In this document: positions 1 through 8,957 of the stretch, piece after piece | Layout of the letters: every line of letters starts with the position of its first letter | Position numbering within the stretch: the first letter of the stretch is position 1 | Origin: Nocardia coubleae NBRC 108252 | GTDB lineage: Bacteria; Actinomycetota; Actinomycetes; Mycobacteriales; Mycobacteriaceae | DNA length: 64,000 nt | Direction of reading: 5' to 3' | NCBI RefSeq assembly: GCF_001612805.1 | Contig: NZ_BDBD01000027.1 | Span: 1 to 64,000, forward strand | Position numbers and translations under genes: made by a program | Notes under the pieces: generated by a model | Databases searched by the model: none | The model's input: the letters and a program-made list of their open reading frames with translations, nothing else | Told to the model about the DNA's origin: nothing

Positions 1-65
1 CCCAATACCTCCATGGTGCACAAAACACCAAGGCAGTGCCGCGTCCCAACTAGCGCCCCCCGATC

Positions 66-1061
66 TCAGAACTCCCCTGCGACCCCGATCACCGTGCGAC
101 CGGAGTGCGTACCCTCCTTGATCGACTGCAGGACGTTACCCACTTCGCTGATCGGAGCAAACGACTCCAGCGATGAAAGATGCTGAGGCCGAAGCTCTTT
201 ACCGAGCGCTGCCCAAAGAGCCCGCCGCTTCTCGATAGGCAGGAACACCGAGTCGATACCCAGCAGACTCACCCCACGCAGGATGAACGGCAGCACCGTG
301 GCGGGCAGGTCCGAGCCACCGGTGAGACCACTGGCCGCGACCGCGCCGCCATAACCGATGGAGCTCAGGACGAACGCGAGGGACTTGCCACCGACGCTGT
401 CGACCGCACCTGCCCAGTTCGCCTTGTTCAGCGGCCGCGGCTTGGCCTCAGGATCGAGGGGAAGACGACCGATCACCTCGTTGGCGCCGAGTTCGGCAAG
501 CAGATCGCCCGCATCGGTCTTGCCGGTGGAGGCGATCACCTCGAAGCCGAGGCCGGACAGAATGTCGATGGCGACGGTGCCGACGCCACCGGTGGCGCCG
601 GTGACGAGCACCGCGCCGTCGTCCGGGGTGAGGCCGTGGTCGAGCAGGGCCTGCACGCTCATCGCGGCGGTGAAGCCCGCGGTGCCGATGGTCGCGGCGT
701 CGCGGGTGTCGAGGCCGTCGAGCTTCACCACCCATTCGGCGGGCACCCTGGTGTATTCGGCGAAGCCGCCGTTGCGGGAGACGCCGAGGTCGTAGCCGTG
801 CGCGATCACCTGGTCACCGACGGTGAAGTCCTCGGACTCCGAGGCGGTCACCTCGCCGGTGAGGTCGATGCCGGGGACGATCGGGTAGTTGCGGACGACC
901 CCACCGCGCGGCGTGATCGCCAGCAGGTCTTTGTAGTTCGCACTCGAGTAGTGGATCTTGATCGTCACATCGCCGGTGCCGAGGAAGTCGTCCCCTACCT
1001 CCTCCCGACCGAGCACGATCCCACCATCCGACTCACGGGCCACCATCGCGGAGAAGTTCAT
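66..1061 (-). CDS. acuI: Acrylyl-CoA reductase / YhdH-AcuI family quinone oxidoreductase
   Basis: Medium-chain dehydrogenase/reductase of 331 aa. YhdH/AcuI enzymes reduce acrylyl-CoA to propionyl-CoA with NADPH in the cytoplasm. The sequence shows the family hallmark SSANYKDLLA near residue 40, the GroES-like segment VPGIDLTGEV, and the nucleotide-binding loop VTGATGGVGTVA, and it tracks E. coli YhdH over its whole length. The open frame extends 21 codons further upstream, but the family start aligns with the ATG at 1061. A TATGCT hexamer lies exactly 6 nt before this ATG, with no ribosome site, which suggests a leaderless transcript. It stands alone next to dinB2. The substrate could be another small enoyl-CoA or quinone. 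Confidence 0.85.
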   Translation of the reverse strand: MNFSAMVARESDGGIVLGREEVGDDFLGTGDVTIKIHYSSANYKDLLAITPRGGVVRNYPIVPGIDLTGEVTASESEDFTVGDQVIAHGYDLGVSRNGGFAEYTRVPAEWVVKLDGLDTRDAATIGTAGFTAAMSVQALLDHGLTPDDGAVLVTGATGGVGTVAIDILSGLGFEVIASTGKTDAGDLLAELGANEVIGRLPLDPEAKPRPLNKANWAGAVDSVGGKSLAFVLSSIGYGGAVAASGLTGGSDLPATVLPFILRGVSLLGIDSVFLPIEKRRALWAALGKELRPQHLSSLESFAPISEVGNVLQSIKEGTHSGRTVIGVAGEF

Positions 1062-1203
1062 GAGCCGAGCATACGAGTCACCGAGCCGCTCAGCGACGAA
1101 TCGAATCCTCCGGCATGTGCTCACCCATCCCGACCTGGACGCGTGATCACCACGCGCTGGTGGCGTGAGCTTCTCGGCCGTTGCCGCCGGGAGAGCGTGG
1201 TGA

Positions 1204-2277
1204 TCACTCGTCCAGTGGGAGGAGTTCCAGGCGGACGCCGAGGAGGCGGACGGGGCGGTCGAGCTCGAAGCGGTCGATGATCGCCAGGGCGGTGTCGGTG
1301 ATGGTGGTGATGTCGTCGGTGGGGGAGGGGAGTTTCTGCTGCTTGCTGCGGGTGTAGAAGGTTTTGGTGCGGACGGTGACCGATACCCGCCTGCTGATCC
1401 GGCGGTATTCGCGCATTTCCTCGGCGACCTCGGTGGCGATGCGTGCGACCTCGCGCCGGATCTCGTCGGGGTCGGTGAGGTCGTGCGGGAAGGTCTCGGA
1501 CTTACTGCGGCCGACCGGGATTCGCGGGGTGGTGGTCAGTTCGGTGTCGCCCTTGCCGTGGCCGAGGACCCACAGGTACGGGCCGGTGTTGGGGCCGAAC
1601 TCGGCGGCGAGGCGTTGGCGGTCGGCGGCCATGAGGTCGGCGACGGTGGCGATGTCGAGTTCGGCCAGGCGTTTGGCGATGCGCGCCCCGACACCCCAGA
1701 GCGCATCGGTGGGGCGGTGGCCCATGAGTTCGGCCCAGTTGGCGGCGGTGAGCTGGAAAATACCCCCGGCGGCACCTGGGTCGTGTTCGGGTTCGGCGGA
1801 CGTCTTGCCGGTGGATTTGGCGAAGCCGGTGGCCAATTTGGCGGTGAGCTTGTTGTCCCCGATGCCGACAGAGCAGGTCAGGTCTAGTTCGGTGACAGCA
1901 CTCCGGATTTCGGCGGCGAGCTGCCAGGGGTCACCGTCGGTGGCGACGAAGGCCTCGTCCATGCCCCACACCTCCACCGCACCGGCCACCCGGGCGAGCG
2001 TGGCCATGATCTCCTCGGAGGCGGCCTCGTAGGTCGCCATGTCCAGCGGCAGGAACACGCCTTCGGGACATTTGCGCTGCGCGGCTTTCAGCGGCATCCC
2101 CGCGCGCACGCCGAAGGCCCTGGCCGGATAGGAAGCGCAGGTCACGACCTTGCGGGGCTGGGAAGGGTCGCCCTCACCGCCCACGATGACGGGCTGTCCG
2201 CGCAGCTCGGGACGGCGCCGGAATTCCACCGCCGCCTGGAACTGGTCGAGATCGACATGCAGGAGCCACTGGGGCAC
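1204..2277 (-). CDS. dinB2: DinB2-type Y-family DNA polymerase IV
   Basis: Error-prone translesion polymerase of 357 aa, closest in my memory to mycobacterial DinB2 (Rv3056), not DinB1. Catalytic acidic residues are visible as D9 in HVDLDQF and D107-E108 in VWGMDEA. The finger motif TCASYPARAFGV and the little-finger signature FYTRSKQQKLPSP are present. The steric-gate position, five residues after D9, is Q14, where E. coli DinB has Phe, Dpo4 Tyr and mycobacterial DinB2 Leu. About 15 extra residues (roughly 155-171) interrupt the palm after GFAK. There is no C-terminal beta-clamp peptide that I recognise. The start is a GTG with TAGAAC 6 nt upstream, so probably leaderless. I see no LexA box. 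Confidence 0.9.
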   Translation of the reverse strand: MPQWLLHVDLDQFQAAVEFRRRPELRGQPVIVGGEGDPSQPRKVVTCASYPARAFGVRAGMPLKAAQRKCPEGVFLPLDMATYEAASEEIMATLARVAGAVEVWGMDEAFVATDGDPWQLAAEIRSAVTELDLTCSVGIGDNKLTAKLATGFAKSTGKTSAEPEHDPGAAGGIFQLTAANWAELMGHRPTDALWGVGARIAKRLAELDIATVADLMAADRQRLAAEFGPNTGPYLWVLGHGKGDTELTTTPRIPVGRSKSETFPHDLTDPDEIRREVARIATEVAEEMREYRRISRRVSVTVRTKTFYTRSKQQKLPSPTDDITTITDTALAIIDRFELDRPVRLLGVRLELLPLDE

Positions 2278-2354
2278 TGTTCCGTTCTATCGCATCACCG
2301 CCGCGAGGGAGCCCACCTCTTGCGCACGGCGCAAAACAGAACTAAATTCTGGTC

Positions 2355-2918
2355 ATGAAGATCCGAGATCGGTTGCTGCTCGCCGCGGAGCGGCAGTTCG
2401 CCGAACACGGTGTCCTCGATGCCACGCTCAACGACATCCGCGCCGCCGCCGAAGCCAGCGTCGGCGCGCTCTACCACCACTTCCCCGACAAGGCCGACCT
2501 GTACCGGCAGGTTTGGGTCAACGCGCTCACCGACTATCAACAGCACTTCTACGACGCCGTCGCCGACTGTGCCGACGCCGGGACCGGCGTCGTCGCGGGC
2601 GTGCACGCGCATCTGCGCTGGGTGCAGGAAAACCAGTACCGCGCAACCGTTCTCACCGCCGCACGCCCCCCGGGTGTGCGCGAGAGCGAGCGCAATCTGG
2701 AGTTCTTCACCTCGGTCCGCCGCTGGTGGCGGACCCATGTCGCGTACGGCACGGTGCGCGACCTCGAACTCGACCTCGTCTACGCCCTGTGGCTCGGGGC
2801 GGCACAGGAATACAGCCGCCAATGGCTTGGTGGCAATATCCGTACCGCGCCAACCGATGTCGCTCCCGAACTCGCCGCAGCCGCCTGGGCGACCCTGCGG
2901 GTCGAGGGCGCCGAATAG
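2355..2918 (+). CDS. TetR family transcriptional regulator
   Basis: Protein of 187 aa. The N-terminal TetR helix-turn-helix is clear: RDRLLLAAERQFAEHG, then ASVGALYHHFPDKADLY at about residues 33-49. The C-terminal ligand pocket is divergent and gives no hint of effector. It is followed after 36 bp by a hotdog thioesterase on the same strand, so it probably controls that gene and itself. A TAAATT hexamer ends 6 nt before the ATG, fitting a leaderless transcript. It diverges from dinB2 across a 77-bp gap that must hold both promoters. Confidence 0.88.
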   Translation: MKIRDRLLLAAERQFAEHGVLDATLNDIRAAAEASVGALYHHFPDKADLYRQVWVNALTDYQQHFYDAVADCADAGTGVVAGVHAHLRWVQENQYRATVLTAARPPGVRESERNLEFFTSVRRWWRTHVAYGTVRDLELDLVYALWLGAAQEYSRQWLGGNIRTAPTDVAPELAAAAWATLRVEGAE

Positions 2919-2954
2919 TCACCGAGCACCGCCACTCGAAGAACGGAACACCCG

Positions 2955-3509
2955 ATGCCGACCGAAGCCACCTCCCTCGACCTCGACCTGGCCCGGCAGG
3001 TACTCGCCGCGCAACCCTTCGCTCGTCTCGTCGGTACCGAACTGACCGAATTCGGCGACGGCGCAGCCACATTGGTGATCGAGATCCAGCCCGAGCACGG
3101 CCAGCAGTTCGGCTTCGTGCACGGTGGGGTGCTCGCCTACGCCGCCGACAACGCACTCACCTTCGCCGCCGGAACCGTACTCGGCCCCAATGTCCTCACC
3201 GGCGGCTTCACCATCACCTACCTGCGCCCGGCCAAGGGGGAGCGCCTGCGCGTGCACGCCACCGTGCTCGGCGCCACCCGCCGCCAGGCCGTCACGCACT
3301 GCGACGTCTACGCCGAGACCGAGGGCGAGGAGCCGATCCACTGCGCCGTGGCCCAGGGCACGACCCGCCGCGTCGAGAAGGACCTGACCCCCACGGCCGA
3401 AACGGACGAGGACACCGAATTCGAGGACGACGAGGACGAGTACGAGACCGACCAGCTCACCGTCGTCACCGCCGACATGGCCGAGCTACCGCCGACCGTC
3501 AGCCGGTAG
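2955..3509 (+). CDS. PaaI-type hotdog acyl-CoA thioesterase with acidic tail
   Basis: Protein of 184 aa with a single hotdog fold. Residues about 10-135 carry the PaaI/YdiI pattern: the helix segment QFGFVHGGVLAYAADNALTFAAG and the strand GGFTITYLRPAKGERL. Such enzymes hydrolyse acyl-CoA or aryl-CoA thioesters in the cytoplasm. The last ~45 residues are unusual for the family: a strongly acidic run (residues about 150-170, rich in Glu and Asp) followed by a neutral tail. It is probably co-transcribed with the TetR gene upstream. The substrate cannot be read from the sequence. Confidence 0.8.
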   Translation: MPTEATSLDLDLARQVLAAQPFARLVGTELTEFGDGAATLVIEIQPEHGQQFGFVHGGVLAYAADNALTFAAGTVLGPNVLTGGFTITYLRPAKGERLRVHATVLGATRRQAVTHCDVYAETEGEEPIHCAVAQGTTRRVEKDLTPTAETDEDTEFEDDEDEYETDQLTVVTADMAELPPTVSR

Positions 3510-3520
3510 CCCGGCGCACG

Positions 3521-3557
3521 AAAAGGGGGCCGTGCACGAATGCAGGGCCCCCTTTTT
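3521..3557. terminator. Bidirectional intrinsic terminator between thioesterase and lon
   Basis: The stem AAAAGGGGGCC (3521-3531) pairs with GGCCCCCTTTTT (3546-3557). The A-run on one side and T-run on the other mean it can end transcription from both directions. It sits between two convergent stop codons. Confidence 0.9.
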
Positions 3558-3560
3558 CGA

Positions 3561-6041
3561 TCAGGCGCTGACGGCGAACGTACCGTCGGCGGCCGGTTCG
3601 GCGATGGGCTCGATGGCGTAGGCCAGGATGTCGGCCACGTCGGCGACGGGGCGCACGTCCAGGGCCTCGAGCACCTCGGCGGGCACCTCGTCCAGGTCCG
3701 GTTCGTTGCGAGCCGGGATGAAGACCGTCTTCAGGCCGGCTCGCTGCGCGGCGAGCAGCTTCTGCTTCACGCCGCCGATCGGCAGGACCCGGCCGTTGAG
3801 GGTGACCTCGCCGGTCATACCCACATCGGCACGCACCTGACGATCCAGCGCCAACGACACCAGGGCGGTGACCATGGTGACACCCGCCGACGGACCGTCC
3901 TTGGGGACCGCGCCCGCCGGGAAGTGGATGTGGATGTTGCGGTCGAGCACCTTCGGCTCGATCCCGATCTCCTCCAGGTGCGAACGCACGTAGGTGAGGG
4001 CGATCTGCGCCGACTCCTTCATCACGTCACCCAGCTGGCCGGTGAGGGTGAGCGAACGCTCGCCCTCGGCGGCATTGGCCTCGATGTAGAGGACATCGCC
4101 ACCGGCGCCGGTCACCGCGAGGCCCGTCGCCACACCGGGGACGGCGGTGCGTTCCACCGAGTCCGGGGTGAAGCGGGGGCGGCCGAGGTAGTCGGTCAAG
4201 TTGTCCACATCGATCACCAGGCTCTGCACCTGGCCTGCCGGCTGCGGACCGGTGCTGATGTCGATGACATTGTCGTAGCCGAGTTCGGGGTCGTACCCGA
4301 GCGTCGCCTCGCCGCCCGTCGCAGCGCTGACCTGCGCCTTGTCCGTGGACGCTCCACTACTCGGCTCCGCATCACCGGTCACCAGGCGAGTTGCCGCCTT
4401 GCGCAAGGCTTTCGCGACCAAACGCTCCATCTGGCGAACCCCGGCCTCCCGGGTGTAGTTCGCCGCGACCTCCCGCAGCGCCGCTTCGGTGATCGAGACC
4501 TCCTGCGCCGTCAGCGCGTTGCGCTCCAACTGCCTCGGGACGAGGAAGTCGCGCGCGATGGCCACCTTGTCGGCCTCGGTGTAGCCGTCGACCGTGATGA
4601 GTTCCATGCGGTCGAGCAGCGGGCCGGGGATGGTGTCCATGACGTTGGCGGTCGCGATGAACAGCACGTTGGACAGGTCCAGGTCCAGGTCGAGGTAGTG
4701 ATCGCGGAAGGTGTGGTTCTGCGCGGGGTCGAGCACCTCGAGCAGCGCCGCCGCCGGATCACCGCGGAAGTCGGAACCGACCTTGTCGATCTCGTCCAGC
4801 AGGACAACGGGATTCATCGACCCCGCCTCCTTCACCGCGCGCACGATGCGGCCCGGCATGGCACCGACGTAGGTGCGCCGGTGGCCACGGATCTCGGCCT
4901 CGTCGCGCACACCACCGAGAGCGACGCGAACGAACTTGCGGCCCAACGCCTTCGCGACCGACTCACCCAGCGAGGTCTTACCGACACCGGGCGGGCCGAC
5001 AAGCACCATCACCGCACCCGAGCCGCGGCCGCCGACCACCTCGAGCCCACGCGACGCGCGACGCGAACGCACCGCGAGGTACTCGACCATGCGGTCCTTC
5101 ACCTCGTCGAGCCCGTGGTGATCGGCGTCGAGGATGGCGCGGGCACCCGAAACATCGGTGTTGTCTTCCGTTTTCACCGTCCACGGGAGGTCGAGGACGG
5201 TGTCGAGCCAGGTGCGGATCCAGCCCGACTCGGGGCTCTGGTCGCTGGCGCGTTCCAGCCTGCCGACCTCGCGCAGCGCCTCGGCGCGCACGTTCTCGGG
5301 CAGGTCGGCGTTCTCCACGCGGGTGCGGTAGTCGTCGGCGCCGTCGGGTTCGTCCTCGCCGAGTTCCTTGCGAATGGCGTTGAGCTGCTGGCGAAGCAGG
5401 AATTCGCGCTGGCTCTTCTCCATTCCGTCGCGCACTTCTTCGCTGATCTTCTCGGTGACCTCGACCTCGGCGATATGCGCCTTGATCCACTCGATCTGCT
5501 TGGTCAGCCGCTGCGCGACATCGGGGGTCTCGAGCAGTTCGCGCTTCTGCTCGTTGGACAGGTAGGGCGCGTAACCGGCTGTGTCGGAGATGGTTTCGGG
5601 GTTGTCGAGCTGGTTGACGATGTCGATGATCTGCCAGGCCTCACGGCGCTGCAGGACGGCGATCACCAGCTTGCGGTACTCGGCGGCGAGTTCGGTGGTC
5701 CGCTCGTCGGGCGCGGGCGCCTCGACGGGTTCGGCCTCGACCCACAGCGCAGCACCCGGCCCGGTGACCCCGTGCCCGATCCGCGCCCGGCGCTCGGCCT
5801 TGAGCACGGCCGCGGGCGCGCCACCGCGCATCCGGCCGATCTGTTCGATGGTGGCGACCACGCCGTAAGAGGCGTAGCCCTCGTCCAGGCGCGGCGCCAC
5901 GAGCACGGCGCCGGTCTTGCCTGCCTGCGCGGCGTCGATGGCGGCCTGCGCGGACTCGTCCAGTTCGATGGGCACGACCATGCCCGGCAGCACGATCGGA
6001 TCGGTCAGGAACAGCACCGGCAGGTTCTGAGCTGTAGTCAT
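3561..6041 (-). CDS. lon: ATP-dependent Lon protease
   Basis: Cytoplasmic AAA+ serine protease of 826 aa that degrades misfolded and regulatory proteins. In order it shows the N-terminal LON substrate domain, Walker A GPPGVGKT (near residue 347), Walker [10 protein letters not shown], and the protease domain with catalytic Ser in KDGPSAG (about residue 717) and Lys in GVKQKLLA (about 759). A Ser/Gly-rich insertion of some 40 residues lies between the AAA lid and the protease domain. The frame is open 12 codons further, but the ATG at 6041 has the site GGAAGGG at the right distance and matches the usual N-terminus. A HAIR-type inverted repeat overlaps its promoter region. M. tuberculosis lacks Lon, while M. 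smegmatis and Streptomyces have it. Confidence 0.96.
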   Translation of the reverse strand: MTTAQNLPVLFLTDPIVLPGMVVPIELDESAQAAIDAAQAGKTGAVLVAPRLDEGYASYGVVATIEQIGRMRGGAPAAVLKAERRARIGHGVTGPGAALWVEAEPVEAPAPDERTTELAAEYRKLVIAVLQRREAWQIIDIVNQLDNPETISDTAGYAPYLSNEQKRELLETPDVAQRLTKQIEWIKAHIAEVEVTEKISEEVRDGMEKSQREFLLRQQLNAIRKELGEDEPDGADDYRTRVENADLPENVRAEALREVGRLERASDQSPESGWIRTWLDTVLDLPWTVKTEDNTDVSGARAILDADHHGLDEVKDRMVEYLAVRSRRASRGLEVVGGRGSGAVMVLVGPPGVGKTSLGESVAKALGRKFVRVALGGVRDEAEIRGHRRTYVGAMPGRIVRAVKEAGSMNPVVLLDEIDKVGSDFRGDPAAALLEVLDPAQNHTFRDHYLDLDLDLSNVLFIATANVMDTIPGPLLDRMELITVDGYTEADKVAIARDFLVPRQLERNALTAQEVSITEAALREVAANYTREAGVRQMERLVAKALRKAATRLVTGDAEPSSGASTDKAQVSAATGGEATLGYDPELGYDNVIDISTGPQPAGQVQSLVIDVDNLTDYLGRPRFTPDSVERTAVPGVATGLAVTGAGGDVLYIEANAAEGERSLTLTGQLGDVMKESAQIALTYVRSHLEEIGIEPKVLDRNIHIHFPAGAVPKDGPSAGVTMVTALVSLALDRQVRADVGMTGEVTLNGRVLPIGGVKQKLLAAQRAGLKTVFIPARNEPDLDEVPAEVLEALDVRPVADVADILAYAIEPIAEPAADGTFAVSA

Positions 6042-6058
6042 ATCGACCCTTCCAAAAG

Positions 6059-6077
6059 TTGAGCTTTGCTGACTCAA
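6059..6077 (-). promoter_or_regulatory. HAIR-like operator (HspR site) upstream of lon
   Basis: The inverted repeat is TTGAGC-N7-ACTCAA, with half-sites at 6059-6064 and 6072-6077. The HspR-associated inverted repeat consensus is CTTGAGT-N7-ACTCAAG, so spacing and half-sites match apart from one inner base and the outermost pair. It lies 17-36 bp upstream of the lon ATG. Lon of Streptomyces lividans is known to be repressed by HspR. The role here is inferred; no hspR gene is in the window. Confidence 0.75.
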
Positions 6078-6139
6078 CTACAGAAGATCGCACTTTGTTC
6101 CGACCCCGGCAACCGTTCACTCACGGCGAACGAAACGCC

Positions 6140-6184
6140 GAACGCCCCCGGCTCCCGAGGGGTAGGTGGGAGCCGAGGGCGTTC
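6140..6184 (-). terminator. Terminator hairpin after the DUF3068 gene
   Basis: A 17-bp stem with one mismatch (6140-6156 with 6168-6184) and an 11-nt loop starts 25 bp beyond the stop codon of the DUF3068 gene. It lacks a long T-run, which is common in high-GC actinobacteria. Confidence 0.75.
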
Positions 6185-6209
6185 GTGCGTTGATGGTGTT
6201 TCGAGGGTT

Positions 6210-7271
6210 CTAGAGGTTGCGCCGGAGCCTTTCGGTCGGAGGATCAATGGTGCGGCCACGGCTGCTCAGCACACCGAGGACGATGCCCGCGATCACGAAG
6301 ATCGCGCCGAGGATGCCGAGGATCACCGGCAGGGTCTTGCCGAAGAGGTCGAGCTTGTCGAGGCTCTCCTGGGTGACGGCGAGCTGGGCGTCGATGGTCT
6401 CCTCGTCGAAGACCAGGTGCGACTTCAGCACGGTGACGTCGACCTTGTCCGCGCTGCGGCCGTAGAACATGTGGATGCTCTCACCGCCCTTGAGAACGGC
6501 GCCGGTCCTCGGCTCCACCCACACGTCGCGGGTGTTGGTGTAGTAGCGGGTCATGGTGACCGGCTCGGTGCCCTCGAGGCCCCACTTGGCGGCGGGCAGG
6601 GCAAGCTGATACGAGGGGTGCTTGACGACGTCCCACATGTTCGTCACCGGGATGGTCTGCCGGAAGTGGTAAACCGGCACGCCCTTGATCTCCGACTCCT
6701 CGACGAAATCGATGTCGTAGGTGGCGCGGGCGTTGAGGTCGAAGTACGGGTACGACTTCTTCTCGGTGCCGATCGGGAAGCGGTACTGCAGGCCACGACG
6801 CTGCAACTCGGTGGGAATGTCGCCGCCCGACTTGGGGTCCTGAGCCACGGCGATCGACCCGTTGGGCGAGGCGTCGATCGGCTCGCCGGTGACGCGGTCG
6901 ATGGTGACGCGGTCGACCGAGGCGGTGAGCAGGCCGGCTTGCGGATCGAGGTCGTCGCGACGCAGCGTCTGACCGGCCTGGACGGTCATCTGGTCGGCGT
7001 CCGAGGGCTCCTCGACCGTCAGGAAGCGCTGCGAGAAGAGCGGCACATTGGTGTGCACCGTCGCCGCACCCTCGGGCGAGGTGAGCGACTTCGCGTCGAG
7101 CACGAGGCTTTCCTCGCCGGGAACGCTCTTGGCGATGGTGGTGATCCGCAGGTCCAGTGGCGTCTTGGCCACCTTGCCGACGGTGTAGGTGGGAATCATG
7201 GCGGCGCACGCGAGCAGCAGCGCACCGAGACCGACGAGGATGCAGGCGATGATCCTGCGCACGTTGCTCAT
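6210..7271 (-). CDS. DUF3068 (PorA-family) membrane protein
   Basis: Protein of 353 aa. A transmembrane helix or uncleaved signal (residues about 6-27, IIACILVGLGALLLACAAMI) leads a ~280-residue extracytoplasmic domain, and a second helix near the C-terminus (LPVILGILGAIFVIAGIVLGVL) is followed by a short basic tail. This N-in, two-helix layout with the segments YTNTRDVWVEP and GESIHMFYG is typical of DUF3068. Its function is not established. Its start overlaps the DUF2613 stop codon as ATGA, so the two are translationally coupled. Confidence 0.85.
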   Translation of the reverse strand: MSNVRRIIACILVGLGALLLACAAMIPTYTVGKVAKTPLDLRITTIAKSVPGEESLVLDAKSLTSPEGAATVHTNVPLFSQRFLTVEEPSDADQMTVQAGQTLRRDDLDPQAGLLTASVDRVTIDRVTGEPIDASPNGSIAVAQDPKSGGDIPTELQRRGLQYRFPIGTEKKSYPYFDLNARATYDIDFVEESEIKGVPVYHFRQTIPVTNMWDVVKHPSYQLALPAAKWGLEGTEPVTMTRYYTNTRDVWVEPRTGAVLKGGESIHMFYGRSADKVDVTVLKSHLVFDEETIDAQLAVTQESLDKLDLFGKTLPVILGILGAIFVIAGIVLGVLSSRGRTIDPPTERLRRNL

Positions 7272-7438
7272 CGGCTGCCGTACGTGACGTTGCCGAGCAG
7301 CGACGAACCCGGGTCACCGGTCGTCTCCGGCTCGGGAATCGAATTCTGTTGCGCGCCAGCGGTGATGCCCAATACGGCAATCACCCCGAGGATCGCGCCG
7401 GCCAGCCCGCTGATCAGGCCGGGGACGGCAAACTTCAT
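7268..7438 (-). CDS. Small DUF2613-type membrane protein
   Basis: A 56-aa protein read directly from the bases: it begins MKFAVPGLISGLAGAI, has one hydrophobic helix to about residue 28, then a short polar tail ending GNVTYGSR. This matches the DUF2613 pattern of small actinobacterial proteins (helix, then a tail with SSLL...V.YG). Its TGA stop overlaps the DUF3068 start in an ATGA, and it begins 29 bp after the stop of the secreted-protein gene, so the three form one minus-strand unit. The function is unknown; the coupling suggests that it works with the DUF3068 protein. Confidence 0.8.
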   Translation of the reverse strand: MKFAVPGLISGLAGAILGVIAVLGITAGAQQNSIPEPETTGDPGSSLLGNVTYGSR

Positions 7439-7467
7439 AGATCGAACTCCAATTGCGTTGTGCCGGT

Positions 7468-8244
7468 TCAGGCGACGGAGAAGAACCCGATGGTCGGGGC
7501 GAACGAGCAGGTCCGGTTACCGTCGGCGGTTTCGGTGGTGAGCGAGCCGGTGACGACCGCGACGACCCGTCCCGCGCCGGTGTCGGCGATGGCCGAGAGG
7601 GTGGCGGGGCCGTCGGGGTTGATGCCCGCCGCGTTGGTGAGCACCTGGGTGCCGGTGCGGCGGTTGTCCAGGTTGACCCACTGCACGGTCATCGGCGGGT
7701 TCTGCTCGACCGTGGGCGTTTTGGTGCCGAGCGCGGTGAACACGAAGCCGGTCTGGCCCGCACCCGGTCCGGGCGGGGGCAGTTCGGCCGGGCCCGGGAC
7801 CGCGAGCGCGGTACCGACCGAGTCGGAGGTGGGGCCGATGCAGCCCTTGCCGATGGTCGGGTACAGGAACTGTGCGATGCGCGGGCCGTCCGCGGGCGGC
7901 AGCTCGGGGCCGCCACCGCCGCTGCCGTCGAGGAACTTGATGATCCGCTCGAGGGTCGACTTGACCTGCGCGGGGATGCCGGGGGTCGCCAGCAGCAGGC
8001 GCGCCTGGGCCAGGATCGCGGCCTGTCCGCCGTCGGCGATGAGGCCGGGGCCGGAGATGGCGCCTACGATCGTCGGTGCCAGCGCTGCCAGCGTCTCGGA
8101 GGGCACGTTCTCCGCGATGGCGGGAACGCTCTGCTGCGCCGCGTGCTGCGGTGCGGCCAGGGTTGGCGTGGGCGCCACGAGTACAGCACTCGCCGCTAGT
8201 ACGAAAGCAGACACTGCGGTCCGCGATCCTCGGGTGCTCAGCAC
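7468..8244 (-). CDS. Secreted protein of unknown function
   Basis: Protein of 258 aa starting at a GTG. It has a clear Sec signal peptide: basic start, hydrophobic core AVSAFVLAASAVLVAP, and likely cleavage after TLA-A near residue 30. The mature part is Ala/Pro-rich, with two or more Cys (GKGCIGPT and NRTCSFAP) that could form a disulfide. The C-terminal half looks beta-rich. I do not recognise a named domain. Similar exported proteins occur in Nocardia and Rhodococcus. It is first in a minus-strand unit with DUF2613 and DUF3068 genes, implying an envelope role. Confidence 0.7.
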   Translation of the reverse strand: MLSTRGSRTAVSAFVLAASAVLVAPTPTLAAPQHAAQQSVPAIAENVPSETLAALAPTIVGAISGPGLIADGGQAAILAQARLLLATPGIPAQVKSTLERIIKFLDGSGGGGPELPPADGPRIAQFLYPTIGKGCIGPTSDSVGTALAVPGPAELPPPGPGAGQTGFVFTALGTKTPTVEQNPPMTVQWVNLDNRRTGTQVLTNAAGINPDGPATLSAIADTGAGRVVAVVTGSLTTETADGNRTCSFAPTIGFFSVA

Positions 8245-8336
8245 TGGTCGGCCGTCCTTCGTTCGGTGGATAAATGGAGCGACCCGGAATTCACAGGAAT
8301 GTCTGTGTTATCCGGAGTTTCAGATACTTTGGAGAG

Positions 8337-8957
8337 GTGACTACAGCGGACAGACGGTATGGGGGTCGTACGGTCGTCGCGCGTAAAGCCGAGCGCCGAC
8401 AGCGATTCCTGGAAGCAGCGACGCGAATCTTCGCCGAACGCGGGTACGCCACGTGCTCGCTTGCCGAGGTGTGCGCGGCCGCCGGGCTGTCCAAGCGGCA
8501 GTTCTACGAGGAGTTCGAGACCCGCGAAGACGTGCTGGTCGCGGCCTACGACCGCATCCAGGACGACGCCGCCGCGGCCGTCGCCGCCGCGCTCGCCGAA
8601 CTCACCACGCCCACCGACCCCGAGCTCGCGCTGCACGCGGGGTTCCGCGCGTACCTCGAATCGCTCGGCTCGGACCCGTACCGGGCCCAGGTCGCGCTCA
8701 TCGAGGTGGTCGGGGTGAGTGACCGGATGGAGAATCACCGCCGCTCGCGCAGGCACGCGTGGTCGGTGCTGATCGGTTCGGCACTGGTGGACATCGGCGT
8801 GCGCCTGCGTGGCGACGCCGAACTCACCACCGCCCTGCTCACGGGTGCGGTGACGGGAGTCGCGCACGAGTGGCTGTTGCGTGAGTCCCGGCCGCCGGTC
8901 AGCGAACTGGTGGATCTGCTGACCGGTGCCGCCTTGGCACTTGTCGATTTCGATTGA
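8337..8957 (+). CDS. TetR family transcriptional regulator
   Basis: Regulator of 206 aa. The HTH is clear: ERRQRFLEAATRIFAERGYATCS, then AGLSKRQFYEEFETREDVL. The frame is open 21 codons upstream of the chosen GTG. I prefer the GTG at 8337 because TACTTT ends 6 nt before it, the leaderless spacing seen at several other genes here, and because the extra upstream residues look non-conserved. It is divergent from the secreted-protein operon with 92 bp between starts, so it may control that operon. The ligand is unknown. Confidence 0.85.
   Translation: MTTADRRYGGRTVVARKAERRQRFLEAATRIFAERGYATCSLAEVCAAAGLSKRQFYEEFETREDVLVAAYDRIQDDAAAAVAAALAELTTPTDPELALHAGFRAYLESLGSDPYRAQVALIEVVGVSDRMENHRRSRRHAWSVLIGSALVDIGVRLRGDAELTTALLTGAVTGVAHEWLLRESRPPVSELVDLLTGAALALVDFD

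Noticed and set aside
2278-2354. LexA (SOS) box at dinB2
   Set aside because: The TAGAACGGAACA region has one partial half-site only, not the TCGAAC-N4-GTTCGA palindrome; better read as a -10 element.
3540-6062. 840-codon open frame on the plus strand
   Set aside because: It is antisense to lon, a side effect of high GC and codon bias. The protein is His/Arg/Asp-rich with no domain, while the minus strand encodes an unmistakable Lon.
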